From assembly GCA_000980375.1 (NCBI GenBank), contig LARD01000007.1:1-64000 (forward strand): a stretch of DNA of 64,000 nucleotides, read 5' to 3'. Each line of letters starts with the position of its first letter. The stretch's first letter is position 1. This DNA comes from Clostridium sp. K4410.MGS-306 (GTDB taxonomy: Bacteria; Cyanobacteriota; Vampirovibrionia; Gastranaerophilales; Gastranaerophilaceae). The notes under the pieces are model-generated. The model ran no database searches and had not been told where the DNA came from. It saw only the letters and a list, made by a program, of their open reading frames with translations. Both the position numbers and the translations under genes were made by a program. Below, piece by piece: positions 40,056 through 48,147 of this stretch.

Positions 40056-41942
40056 TCAAGGAAATAATACTTTTGCCCATTCAATTTTTTGCAGCTCTTT
40101 ATACGCTTTGCTGCTGTTTACAAAAGATGTGTACTTAAACCTTTTGCCCGTATTTTTGAAAAGCTCTTCTTTAAAATACTTCATTATCGGGATAAGTTTT
40201 TCTGTACAAATAATTACGATATCAGGTTTAAGGGTGTGTATTTTGTGCGGGGCAATAACGTTGAATCCTATGTTTTCAAGGTGTTTTGGAGAATCAAATT
40301 CATTGAATTTTAAATCTGAAACCGCAATTATATTAAATTTTGACAGGTCAAAATTGTCTTTTATAAACTCAAAAAATTTCCCGGCTCCATACAATACCAC
40401 CTTTTTGTTTTTGTATTTTTTACATAATACATCATATATTTTTTTGTAGTCACAAGGGTTGAAGTCTGAGTTTTGTTGTTGTGTATTATTGATATCAATT
40501 TCGTGGATGATATTTTTTGATATTATATCTGTTGCAAAATACAAGTCAGGTTTATATTCCATTTTTGTGCCAAAAAATTTGTTTAATACACAGCGAAACA
40601 AATTAACACCCGTAAGTTTTGCGGGGAATTTGTTATAGTCTTTGTCCGGATAGTAAATGCTGCATAATGTTTTAAAACGAGAATCCAGAGTCTTTTGTAA
40701 GCCGTGGTCACCGTGTATGATAATAACGGAATTTGGCTTCATGTTTTGTTTTATTGTATCAATCAACTCCAACACTTTTTTATCGGTGTATTTTAAGAAG
40801 CTGTAATAATTTTTGAAATCATTGCTTTGCTTTCTGGAAAATTTTTGCCCGTTTTCATCAAAAAGCAAAGGGCCGTGAGGAGCCAAAATATGCATAAAAT
40901 TGTATATTCTTTCGGTATTATTTTTATTGTTTTCGCAAAATGATTTGTACAACTCAAATTGGTCTTCAAAAATTTTAAATGATTTTTTTAGTGGTATTAA
41001 CAAAAATGAAAAGAAAGAAGAAAAACACAACAATCTTAAATTAGCATTTATGCCTTTCAAAAAATAGTTATTTGTTTTGATTTGAGAATTCTGCACTATT
41101 TTGTTAAACATCGGGTTTACGGTCAGGTTTATCTCATAGTTTAATTGTTCAAGTATTTTCCATAGTTTGTTGTTGCTGTAATAAGAAAACGTAACCGACT
41201 CAGGGTAAAAATCTGTCTTGTCTTTGTTCAAAAGCACAGGTATGTGTTCCATGTTTAGTATGGATGGCATGGAAAGGTGGGTGAGGTTGTAGTTGCTCTT
41301 AAATTTTGTTATGTTACAAAATCCTTGTTTTTCCAGCTCTTCAAAAAAATAAGAGTCTTTGTAACCTTCTTTGTCAAAACCAATGTGGCAGTCAAGCACT
41401 ATGTGATAAATATCAGGCAAGTTTTTGTCTTTTGTGCTCTCAATCAAGTTCTCCGGCAATGATATTTCTACCGAAGTTTTTGTGTTGTTTAAATTGTTTG
41501 CAAGCATTGTAATTATTACAAAAGCGGAAAAACAAAACAGAACCTTAGATAAAATCAAAAGATTTACAGTGTGAAAAATGTAATAAACTCCAAGACCTGC
41601 TGCAATGCTTAAAATAAGATATAAAATCTTAAAAAGGATATAGGTGTTTTTTTCTTTCCATAAAAATCTGCTCACACAATATAAATAAATATTGTTGCAA
41701 TAAAGCAGCAGGAAAAATACCGTACAAAATATCAACTCAGCCAAAAACATGTTGTGCACAAGTTTGTTAACTCCAAAAATACCTGCAATTGTAATGGCGC
41801 AAACAATCAAAAGAGAATGCACATAATTTTTTGATTCAACTTCTTTCATATTCTGTGCAAATATAGCATGCACCGGCAATGTGCATAATAGCAGTGGATA
41901 AAGGTAATATATTGTTTGACTAGTCATCTGATTGGGTATCAT
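40056..41942 (-). CDS. Membrane sulfatase-like transferase fused to a Rossmann-like domain
   Basis: The ATG at 41942 gives 628 residues; an upstream frame is open but overlaps more of the neighbour. Five or so membrane segments occupy the first 150 residues. A sulfatase/alkaline phosphatase-superfamily domain follows, with IYHIVLDCHIGFD, THLSMPSILNM, FMHILAPHGPLLFDENG and VIIIHGDHGLQ, matching the metal-binding landmarks of LtaS/EptA-type phospho-transferases. After about residue 490 there is a second domain, KKVVLYGAGKFFEFIK with IIAVSDLKF and KPDIVIICT, like the NAD- or sugar-nucleotide-binding fold found in some glycan enzymes. The combination is uncommon. The substrate is unknown. The start overlaps the preceding gene by 23 nt. 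Confidence 0.75.
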   Translation of the reverse strand: MIPNQMTSQTIYYLYPLLLCTLPVHAIFAQNMKEVESKNYVHSLLIVCAITIAGIFGVNKLVHNMFLAELIFCTVFFLLLYCNNIYLYCVSRFLWKEKNTYILFKILYLILSIAAGLGVYYIFHTVNLLILSKVLFCFSAFVIITMLANNLNNTKTSVEISLPENLIESTKDKNLPDIYHIVLDCHIGFDKEGYKDSYFFEELEKQGFCNITKFKSNYNLTHLSMPSILNMEHIPVLLNKDKTDFYPESVTFSYYSNNKLWKILEQLNYEINLTVNPMFNKIVQNSQIKTNNYFLKGINANLRLLCFSSFFSFLLIPLKKSFKIFEDQFELYKSFCENNKNNTERIYNFMHILAPHGPLLFDENGQKFSRKQSNDFKNYYSFLKYTDKKVLELIDTIKQNMKPNSVIIIHGDHGLQKTLDSRFKTLCSIYYPDKDYNKFPAKLTGVNLFRCVLNKFFGTKMEYKPDLYFATDIISKNIIHEIDINNTQQQNSDFNPCDYKKIYDVLCKKYKNKKVVLYGAGKFFEFIKDNFDLSKFNIIAVSDLKFNEFDSPKHLENIGFNVIAPHKIHTLKPDIVIICTEKLIPIMKYFKEELFKNTGKRFKYTSFVNSSKAYKELQKIEWAKVLFP

Positions 41943-42150
41943 CTCGCATATGTTTTTTGTTTGGTTTAAAAATACCAATAACTGCCAAAAACATCTTTTT
42001 GAACAAATAAAATATGCCGAGTATCCCGCCAATTATTGTTTGAAAAATATAACTTCCGGATCCCGGGTTAATATAGGCCTGTGCTTCCTGATTATTGATG
42101 ACAGCTAAACACAAAACAAGCAATATAAGTAATTTTAACGACTTTTTCAT
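41920..42150 (-). CDS. Small exported membrane protein (PGSGS type)
   Basis: The 76-residue product has a signal peptide (MKKSLKLLILLVLCLAVINN, cleavage likely after EAQA), then YINPGSGSYIFQTIIGG, a transmembrane helix (IGGILGIFYLFKKMFLAVIGIF) and an acidic tail. Short proteins with a (D/N)PG(T/S)GS motif are often found directly beside membrane sulfatase or glycan transferase genes, as here, and probably assist them. The stop lies within the start of the sulfatase-like gene. Confidence 0.75.
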   Translation of the reverse strand: MKKSLKLLILLVLCLAVINNQEAQAYINPGSGSYIFQTIIGGILGIFYLFKKMFLAVIGIFKPNKKHMRDDTQSDD

Positions 42151-42188
42151 AATATAAATTATAATTAATCACTATCTGTGGGGCAAAA

Positions 42189-42965
42189 ATGTTAAAAAAG
42201 TTATTTTTTTGCAATAATGAAATCATGGATAGTAAAAATTATACAATCAATATTGCTCATCTTTACCCTAAATTGCTCAATATATACGGAGATTGGGGCA
42301 ATGTTTTGACTGTAAAAAATCGCTGCGAATGGCGAGGTATTGATGTAAATATCGATTCAATCGGCATTGGTGATACGATAGATATCAAAAAATATGATTT
42401 TTATTTTATGGGCGGAGGTCAGGACCAGCAGCAGATTGCTGTGTCAAAGGAGCTGCAAAAACACAAAGCTTCGCTGCAGGATGCTGCGGATGAAAACGCG
42501 GTGTTTCTCGCTATATGCGGGGGATATCAGCTTCTTGGTCACTATTATCAACCTCATAATGCAGAAAAACTTCTGGGCATAAGCCTTCTTGATGCTTACA
42601 CAGAAGCAGGTGACAAAAGATTTATTGGCAATGTTACGGCAAAGAGTGACTTTATAACACCGGACACTCTTGTGGGGTTTGAAAACCACAGCGGCTTAAC
42701 ATATCTTAAAAACGAAACCCGTCCCATTGCAATTGTAGAAACAGGCCATGGCAACAACGGCAAGGACAAAACAGAAGGTGCAAGGTACAAAAACGTCTTT
42801 GGTACGTATCTTCACGGGTCGTTTTTGCCTAAAAACCCGCATTTTGCGGACTATCTTATTTCACTTGCGCTTCACAAAAGATACAAAGAAGAAATTGATC
42901 TTACAAAACTGGATGATGAGTTCGAAAACCTTGCTCACAGAGCTTTGGTGAACAAAAAATACTAA
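42189..42965 (+). CDS. gatD: GatD-like type 1 glutamine amidotransferase
   Basis: The 258-residue protein resembles the glutaminase subunit of lipid II isoglutaminyl synthase. IAHLYPKLLNIYGDWGNVLTVKNRC is the characteristic start, the nucleophile Cys is in FLAICGGYQLLG, and the catalytic His in GTYLHGSFLPKNP. With MurT it amidates the D-Glu of peptidoglycan stem peptides. No murT gene is in the window. The start at 42189 has a GTGGGG upstream; an internal ATG at 42225 fits the family N-terminus better but has no ribosome binding site. Cobyric-acid-type amidotransferases are the nearest alternative. Confidence 0.82.
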   Translation: MLKKLFFCNNEIMDSKNYTINIAHLYPKLLNIYGDWGNVLTVKNRCEWRGIDVNIDSIGIGDTIDIKKYDFYFMGGGQDQQQIAVSKELQKHKASLQDAADENAVFLAICGGYQLLGHYYQPHNAEKLLGISLLDAYTEAGDKRFIGNVTAKSDFITPDTLVGFENHSGLTYLKNETRPIAIVETGHGNNGKDKTEGARYKNVFGTYLHGSFLPKNPHFADYLISLALHKRYKEEIDLTKLDDEFENLAHRALVNKKY

Positions 42966-43051
42966 TTTTCATGTTAAGGATTGTATCAATTTTATATAAG
43001 TTTTATAACTTTTGAAGTATTTTCTCATACAAAAGTATAAAATGAGAATAT

Positions 43052-43273
43052 ATGGATATCGTCAAAAATTTAAGGGATGTATCTCTAAACGAGGATGCAA
43101 GATTTTTTGCCGACCTCATCAAAGATGAGTTTGGCTATGATACCTGCGTAGAAAAAATCAAAAACATCGAGTTTTTGCAGCGCTACGCAAAACCTTTGCA
43201 CGACTTTAATATCTATACAACCGCCCAGCCTACGGCAGAGGGCATGCGAATGGTTGCGTGGAAAAGACGTTAA
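43052..43273 (+). CDS. Small hypothetical protein
   Basis: A 73-residue cytoplasmic protein, MDIVKNLRDVSLNEDARFF at its start, mostly helical, with one Cys and an end GMRMVAWKRR. A well-formed intrinsic terminator 25 nt after the stop supports a real transcript. No family recognised; the ribosome binding site is weak. Confidence 0.6.
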   Translation: MDIVKNLRDVSLNEDARFFADLIKDEFGYDTCVEKIKNIEFLQRYAKPLHDFNIYTTAQPTAEGMRMVAWKRR

Positions 43274-43296
43274 AATCAATTAAAAAAATTTTTTCA

Positions 43297-43331
43297 AAAA
43301 AAACCGCTTACTTTCGTAGGCGGTTTTTTTT
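43297..43331 (+). terminator. Intrinsic terminator
   Basis: ACCGCTTAC (43303-43311) pairs with GTAGGCGGT (43316-43324), one mismatch, flanked by A and T runs. It could also serve the convergent LysM gene. Confidence 0.9.
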
Positions 43332-43350
43332 GTATTCTTTTTCCAATCCG

Positions 43351-43914
43351 TTAATCCATCGGAATAACAAGAGACTGTCCGATTGACAACTGGTTGGGGT
43401 TTGCCATATTGTTAGCCTGCATGATTTTAGAAATTTTGGAAGTATCATATTTTCCGTAGAATCTAATAATAATTCCTTCTAAAGTATCACCGGATTTAAC
43501 TGTATAAGTTTCCTGTGCAGCCGGTTTTGCTTCTTCTGCTATCTGATCAGCAGGAATGATAGACAATTTAGCCTTTGCAGGTTTAACTTTTTTTACCAGC
43601 TTGGGTGAGTCAGGATTGTTTCTTTCGTTGATAGCATTAGAGCTGAAGCTCAATAATGCTGTCATCAAAAACATTGCCAGAGCACCTGCAATAAAACCTG
43701 TAATTAAGTAAACGCCAGGAGATTTGTCTTCTTTTTGGTTTACTTTAAAATTTTGCCACAGAACATCAAGCTCTTTTTCTTTGGCAGGTCTGATGTAAAC
43801 ATCGGGAGTTCTTGCTTCGTTAGACATATGAGAGTTTGATTTTGCTCTCAATTCTTCAAGCAGAACCATCTTTTCTTTGGAAAGATTTGATCTGTATAAT
43901 GTTGAACTTTTCAT
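43351..43914 (-). CDS. Membrane-anchored LysM-domain protein
   Basis: The 187-residue protein has a cytoplasmic charged N-terminus, a membrane helix (GVYLITGFIAGALAMFLMTALL, about residues 67-88), a Pro/Lys-rich linker and a C-terminal LysM domain: ETYTVKSGDTLEGIIIRFYG, then NNMANPNQLSIGQSLVIP. LysM binds N-acetylglucosamine polymers, so the protein is probably a type II anchor that grips peptidoglycan. A good promoter lies just upstream. Confidence 0.88.
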   Translation of the reverse strand: MKSSTLYRSNLSKEKMVLLEELRAKSNSHMSNEARTPDVYIRPAKEKELDVLWQNFKVNQKEDKSPGVYLITGFIAGALAMFLMTALLSFSSNAINERNNPDSPKLVKKVKPAKAKLSIIPADQIAEEAKPAAQETYTVKSGDTLEGIIIRFYGKYDTSKISKIMQANNMANPNQLSIGQSLVIPMD

Positions 43915-43941
43915 GTGACCTCACTAATTCCTTTATATAAT

Positions 43942-43971
43942 ATATTAATAGGCTGATAAATTGAAAGTCAA
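43942..43971 (-). promoter_or_regulatory. Sigma70-like promoter of the LysM-anchor gene
   Basis: Minus strand: TTGACT (43971-43966), an 18-bp spacer, and TAATAT (43947-43942). The expected start lies about 20 nt before the ATG. Confidence 0.6.
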
Positions 43972-44097
43972 GGAATATGGTACGATGTATTACATTCCTC
44001 AATATTTTATATATTTGCTTGCTGCTCCATTTAATTTAAACCATAAACATAAATTTTTTTGCTAGCTCCAATGTGTTAATTTACGGGGTTAAGATTA

Positions 44098-44133
44098 AAA
44101 AAAGAACTGTATTTAATACAGCTCTTTTTTATA
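44098..44133. terminator. Bidirectional intrinsic terminator
   Basis: AGAACTGTAT (44103-44112) pairs with ATACAGCTCT (44116-44125), one mismatch, with A-run and T-run on the two sides. It follows the leftward HEAT-type gene. Confidence 0.8.
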
Positions 44134-44168
44134 AATTTTAAATTGTTCCGACTATATAAAATGAAATA

Positions 44169-44459
44169 CTACGCAGCGATTTCGCCTTTGATTTCGGAAA
44201 TTAAATATTTTGCAACCCATTCAAAGTCTTTGTTGTTTTGAGCAACTTTTTTGAGGCAATCAACAGAAGGTTCGCCGATTCTGATTAAGCTCATTGCAAC
44301 AACGCCTCTTACTGCACCTTTTACAGTTTGCAATTGTTCAACAAGAACAGGAACTGCTGCAGAACCTACGTTAACAAGCATGTTTTCAATTTCTGCTTTG
44401 CTTTTGTTGTCTGCTGTTTCGAGTTGAGTTAAAAAATATTTAATAGAATCTGCGTGCAT
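44169..44459 (-). CDS. Small HEAT-repeat-like protein
   Basis: ATG 44459 has GGAG nine bases upstream and gives 96 residues; the frame runs on further up. The sequence is two to three alpha-helical HEAT-type units: IENMLVNVGSAAVPVLVEQL, and AVRGVVAMSLIRIGEPSVDCL. It resembles PBS-lyase/HEAT proteins that act as small binding scaffolds. Cytoplasmic; partner unknown. An AT-rich stem-loop (AATCTTTAT/ATAAAGATT, 44537-44560) lies upstream. Confidence 0.7.
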   Translation of the reverse strand: MHADSIKYFLTQLETADNKSKAEIENMLVNVGSAAVPVLVEQLQTVKGAVRGVVAMSLIRIGEPSVDCLKKVAQNNKDFEWVAKYLISEIKGEIAA

Positions 44460-44573
44460 TTCAATGTCTCCATGTAATTTCTTATCGTTGTACACATTAT
44501 AAAGCAAATTTTTATCAAATTCGGATTTCTTTATCTAATCTTTATATCGAGATAAAGATTTGGCAAAAAACCT

Positions 44574-45506
44574 TTATTTATAATGTATTCCCTGATAAGA
44601 ATTTCTCTTTTCAAGCACGTCGTCTATTGTGTTTAAGATTTCAAATTTTTTGTTAAGCCATTTTGGCGCAACTTTTATTGCTTGCAAACCGTTGCCTCCG
44701 AGCCTGTGGATGGTGGTATCGGGCGGCAAAAGCTCAAGACAATCACAGGCAATGTCAATGTATTCGTCTTCTTCAAGCAGCTTTATTTTGCCCTGCTCGT
44801 ATAGGTCATAGAGTTTTGTGTTTGGAAAAATGCACAGGCAGTGAAACTTGACACCGTCAACACCGAGCTTTGCAAGTGCACTTATTGTAGAGAGCATGTC
44901 TTCTTTTGTTTCGCCCGGCAGGCCGAGTATTATGTGCACGCCTACTTTTATTCCACGTTTTTTTGTTTGTTCAAACGCTGTGACAAATGTTTGGTAATCA
45001 TGTCCACGGTTAATAAATTTCAAGGTTTTGTCATGCATTGATTGCAAACCGTATTCAACCCAGGTTTCGTATTTGTCTGTGTAAGAAGCAATCAAATCCA
45101 GTTTTTGTTCGTCAACACAGTCAGGCCTTGTGCCAATGGAAATCCCCACAACATCGTCGCTGCAAAGGGAGGCGTCATAGATTTTTTTTAATTCATCAAC
45201 AGGTTTGTAAGTGTTTGAATAGGCCTGAAAATATGACATAAATTTTTGAGCCTTAAAACGTGTAGAAAGGTTGTGTATTCCCTTTTCCACCTGTTTTTCT
45301 ATAGAAAGTGCATTAGAATGCGCGCGCGAAAAACTTCCCCCGTCGTCACAAAATATACAGCCGCCCGAAGAGATTGTTCCGTCTCTGTTAGGGCAGCTGA
45401 AACCTGCGTCAAGTGTTATTTTATAAACCTTCTTGCCGAATTTGTTTTTTAAATATTCGCTGAACTGATAGTATCTTTTGTTAGTTACAGGGCGCGGATA
45501 TTGCAT
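44574..45506 (-). CDS. YhcC-type radical SAM protein (TIGR01212 family)
   Basis: The 310 residues start QYPRPVTNKRYYQFSEYLK, and the radical SAM cluster motif is in DAGFSCPNRDGTISSGGCIFC (CxxxxxxxxxCxxC, the arrangement of the Elp3-like YhcC family). VGVHIILGLPGETKEDM and GVKFHCLCIFPNT follow. The family has a [4Fe-4S] cluster and SAM, but its reaction is not established. It starts 2 bp after the zinc-ribbon gene, in the same operon. Confidence 0.9.
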   Translation of the reverse strand: MQYPRPVTNKRYYQFSEYLKNKFGKKVYKITLDAGFSCPNRDGTISSGGCIFCDDGGSFSRAHSNALSIEKQVEKGIHNLSTRFKAQKFMSYFQAYSNTYKPVDELKKIYDASLCSDDVVGISIGTRPDCVDEQKLDLIASYTDKYETWVEYGLQSMHDKTLKFINRGHDYQTFVTAFEQTKKRGIKVGVHIILGLPGETKEDMLSTISALAKLGVDGVKFHCLCIFPNTKLYDLYEQGKIKLLEEDEYIDIACDCLELLPPDTTIHRLGGNGLQAIKVAPKWLNKKFEILNTIDDVLEKRNSYQGIHYK

Positions 45507-45508
45507 GT

Positions 45509-45682
45509 TTATTGTTCGGCATTTTCATCATCGGGCAAAACAGGGTAAAGGTAGTGTTCTCCGCATTTTGGGCATACAACTTCCTGCTGTTTTCCGTCTT
45601 CGAGTATTGCTACTTCAAAAAGCTCTCTGCAGCTTGATTGTACACATCTTATTGCCCATGAAGGTCTAACTATTCTTGCCAT
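45509..45682 (-). CDS. 57-residue zinc-ribbon protein
   Basis: A short gene with GGAGAAAG six bases before its ATG. The product begins MARIVRPSWAIRCVQSSC and carries two Cys pairs (CVQSSC and CPKCGEHY) about 25 residues apart, with EVAILEDGKQQEVV between, and ends PVLPDDENAEQ. It is a compact zinc ribbon. Tight spacing to the radical SAM gene suggests co-function or at least shared expression. No known family name is offered. Confidence 0.75.
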   Translation of the reverse strand: MARIVRPSWAIRCVQSSCRELFEVAILEDGKQQEVVCPKCGEHYLYPVLPDDENAEQ

Positions 45683-45732
45683 AATTCTTTCTCCGTATTA
45701 TATCTTTTAAGCAGATTTTAGCATAATTCTGG

Positions 45733-46824
45733 CTATTTATCAAAAAACTTTTTCTTCATCAGGGCATAAATATTTTTTTGCAAAACGCCTGTGTAAGTTG
45801 TTATTACCATTGTGAGAACAAAATAAAGATATGTTGTCTGCACAGGGTTGTAAATCCAATAAATATCGTGGTTTGCGCGTTCTTGTATTGGGATTCCGTT
45901 TATATGAAGCAAAATAGCCGTGATAATATACATAACAAGCAGATGGTTTGCCATGATGTGGTAAGAATTTTCACCCATAAGTCTTACAAATTTTATGTTG
46001 TGCATGTAGGGGTAAAGTATTTTTACAACAAACAAAGATGCCCAAATCCCTGTCAGAGCCGTGATTATCGGCACAATCAACTGGTCATCAAATCTTGCCC
46101 AGACAAGTACATAACTCAAACCAATGCCATGTTCAGGGTCATAGTCTCTGTTAAAAAGCCACAAAACAGACTGCAAAGCTACTATTGCACCGAGCCATTT
46201 TGCGCTAAATATATCAATTTTATCTTCAACATGATGTCTGTAATAATACCCAAGATATACAAAAAACACCGAGAACATTGTTCTTATTACAACAAGATTT
46301 AAAGGGTCTACGGGTATGATTTTGGATAACGGAATAGCACTCACACCAAGAATTGTAAACACTGCCAGATGGAAAAATTTGTTGTCTTTTGCTGCTTTCA
46401 AGACCCTGAAAATAAATAAAAACGCAATCATTGTCATAAAAAGCTGTGTCACAAACCACAGCGGGCATGACAAGTCAAACTGATGTCCGTTCAAAAACGG
46501 GGTTATAAAAAAGTTTTTTAAACTAATCGGTTTGCCCCAGAATTTTCCGCTAAGGTGAAAAATCAGTATTGTAACCCCCATATAAAACAGGTTGTACCAG
46601 AAATACGGCACCAGAAGGCTCTTAAACCTTCTTTTAATAAAAGTCACCACATCGTTTAAGTATTTGTCTTTGAACAAGTACCCTGAAATAAAGAAAAACA
46701 GCGCAAGCTGAAATGAATACGGAGTAAACATTCCAAGCAGCGAAAACTCCAGATGGCCCGACACAACGAGCAAAATGGCCAGTGCTTTCATCAAATCGAC
46801 TTTAGTGGAGAAATCTTCATTCAT
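45733..46824 (-). CDS. Acyltransferase 3-family membrane protein
   Basis: The 363-residue polytopic protein opens with KVDLMKALAILLVVSGHLEF, the family's conserved first helix with its His. Then ALFFFISGYLFK, RRFKSLLVPYFWYNLFY and about ten membrane segments follow. It ends in a basic LQKNIYALMKKKFF. Such enzymes O-acetylate or succinylate exopolysaccharide, peptidoglycan or lipids. The substrate here is unknown. No Shine-Dalgarno sequence is obvious before the ATG. Confidence 0.9.
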   Translation of the reverse strand: MNEDFSTKVDLMKALAILLVVSGHLEFSLLGMFTPYSFQLALFFFISGYLFKDKYLNDVVTFIKRRFKSLLVPYFWYNLFYMGVTILIFHLSGKFWGKPISLKNFFITPFLNGHQFDLSCPLWFVTQLFMTMIAFLFIFRVLKAAKDNKFFHLAVFTILGVSAIPLSKIIPVDPLNLVVIRTMFSVFFVYLGYYYRHHVEDKIDIFSAKWLGAIVALQSVLWLFNRDYDPEHGIGLSYVLVWARFDDQLIVPIITALTGIWASLFVVKILYPYMHNIKFVRLMGENSYHIMANHLLVMYIITAILLHINGIPIQERANHDIYWIYNPVQTTYLYFVLTMVITTYTGVLQKNIYALMKKKFFDK

Positions 46825-46981
46825 GACGTTTATTTTGTATTAAAAGTAAAATTGTTGCAATTGCTTTAATGATTAAAATATGTAAAAAAATATTACAAAT
46901 GACAACTAATCCTTAAAGTTTACAAAAAATAAGCCGTTATGCAGAATATAAACAAAAACTACGCTAAAAAAGGGAATAAAA

Positions 46982-48142
46982 GTGAAATTCGGCTCACTCA
47001 CAGTTTCATCTGAACGCAGCAAGCGGTCTGCTTCTAACGCAGGCGCGGCTCATGCTGTCAAAAAAGGAGATACTCTTTATTCGATTGCAAAAAAATACGG
47101 TGTGAGTGTGGCTGATATTGTTAAAGCAAACAATATCAAAAATAATCATATTGAAATAGGCGAAAAGCTTGTCATTCCGACTAAAACTGTGGAAAAGCCA
47201 ACAACAGTCGTTAAAACCGCCAAAAAAGCTAACGTATTTGGCAATGGAATAGTGAAAGATGCTCCATCGCTTTCAAATAAAGAAGCTACTGACAAAGATG
47301 TATCTGCTCCCGCTGCATTGTATAAAGGTGCAGGAGTTCATTATGTTAAAGCAGGCGATACTTTTGAGAAGATAGAAAAGCTTTATGGCTTTTCAAAAGG
47401 AGAATTAAGAAATTACAGCACAAATTCAAAACTGACAAACCTCAAAGCAGGCAACAAAGTTCAACTGCCCGAACGTGTACAGGTTAGAAATATCAGCACC
47501 AAAAATGATGTGGCAAGGGCCCTTGGTATCAGCAGTGATTTTATTGACCACATGGAAAGTATTGAAAAGAAACGAAACCGCCTCTACGATGACGGTGCAG
47601 GCAATGCCACAGTGGGCATAGGGCATCATGCCTTCGGGTCTTTTGAAAAAAATTTTTATAAAAACAGAACGCTCAGTAACAAAGAGATTTATCAGTTGCT
47701 TGCAAAAGACCTTGCAAAGGCCAAAAATACTATCGTTAAATCAATCGGACAAGATGCATATGACAAACTTTCCGTAAACCAAAAAGAAGCATTGATAGAT
47801 TATGTATTTAACAGAGGCAAAGATGCTTTTAGAAGTGATGATTGTGCACCTTTACGAAGTGCATTAAAAAACGGTCAGTATGAAAAAGCCGCAATACATA
47901 TGTATACCCCGAATACTCTTAAGAACGACAGTACGCGTCTTGGTGTGAGCAAAAGAAGGTTGTATGAAATCCATCATTTTTGCGGCGGAAAAATAACAAA
48001 AAATATACAACAAAAGGTGCAGCAGCTTTATGATGCAGGGCTTAAATCTTCTTCTGCCCGCAACGACTCTGTGCTGGCCGGGCACAACAAAGAAGTAAAA
48101 GAGCTGTTTGGAAATAAAATTAAATTGAAATCAGCTGTATAA
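46982..48142 (+). CDS. LysM-LysM-lysozyme (GH24-like) protein
   Basis: A GTG start with AAAAGGGA upstream gives 386 residues. After a Ser/Lys-rich N-terminus there is a LysM domain (AVKKGDTLYSIAKKYGVSVAD, then IEIGEKLVIP), a second, weaker LysM (YVKAGDTFEKIEKLYGFS) and a phage-type lysozyme domain. The latter has MESIEKKRNRLYDDGAGNA and TVGIGHH, giving the Glu-Asp-Thr triad of family GH24, and DAYDKLSVNQKEALIDYVFN. It would cleave peptidoglycan glycan strands. It has no signal peptide, so export is by a holin, another route or lysis. Phage genes are not seen nearby. Confidence 0.85.
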   Translation: MKFGSLTVSSERSKRSASNAGAAHAVKKGDTLYSIAKKYGVSVADIVKANNIKNNHIEIGEKLVIPTKTVEKPTTVVKTAKKANVFGNGIVKDAPSLSNKEATDKDVSAPAALYKGAGVHYVKAGDTFEKIEKLYGFSKGELRNYSTNSKLTNLKAGNKVQLPERVQVRNISTKNDVARALGISSDFIDHMESIEKKRNRLYDDGAGNATVGIGHHAFGSFEKNFYKNRTLSNKEIYQLLAKDLAKAKNTIVKSIGQDAYDKLSVNQKEALIDYVFNRGKDAFRSDDCAPLRSALKNGQYEKAAIHMYTPNTLKNDSTRLGVSKRRLYEIHHFCGGKITKNIQQKVQQLYDAGLKSSSARNDSVLAGHNKEVKELFGNKIKLKSAV

Positions 48143-48147
48143 CAATT

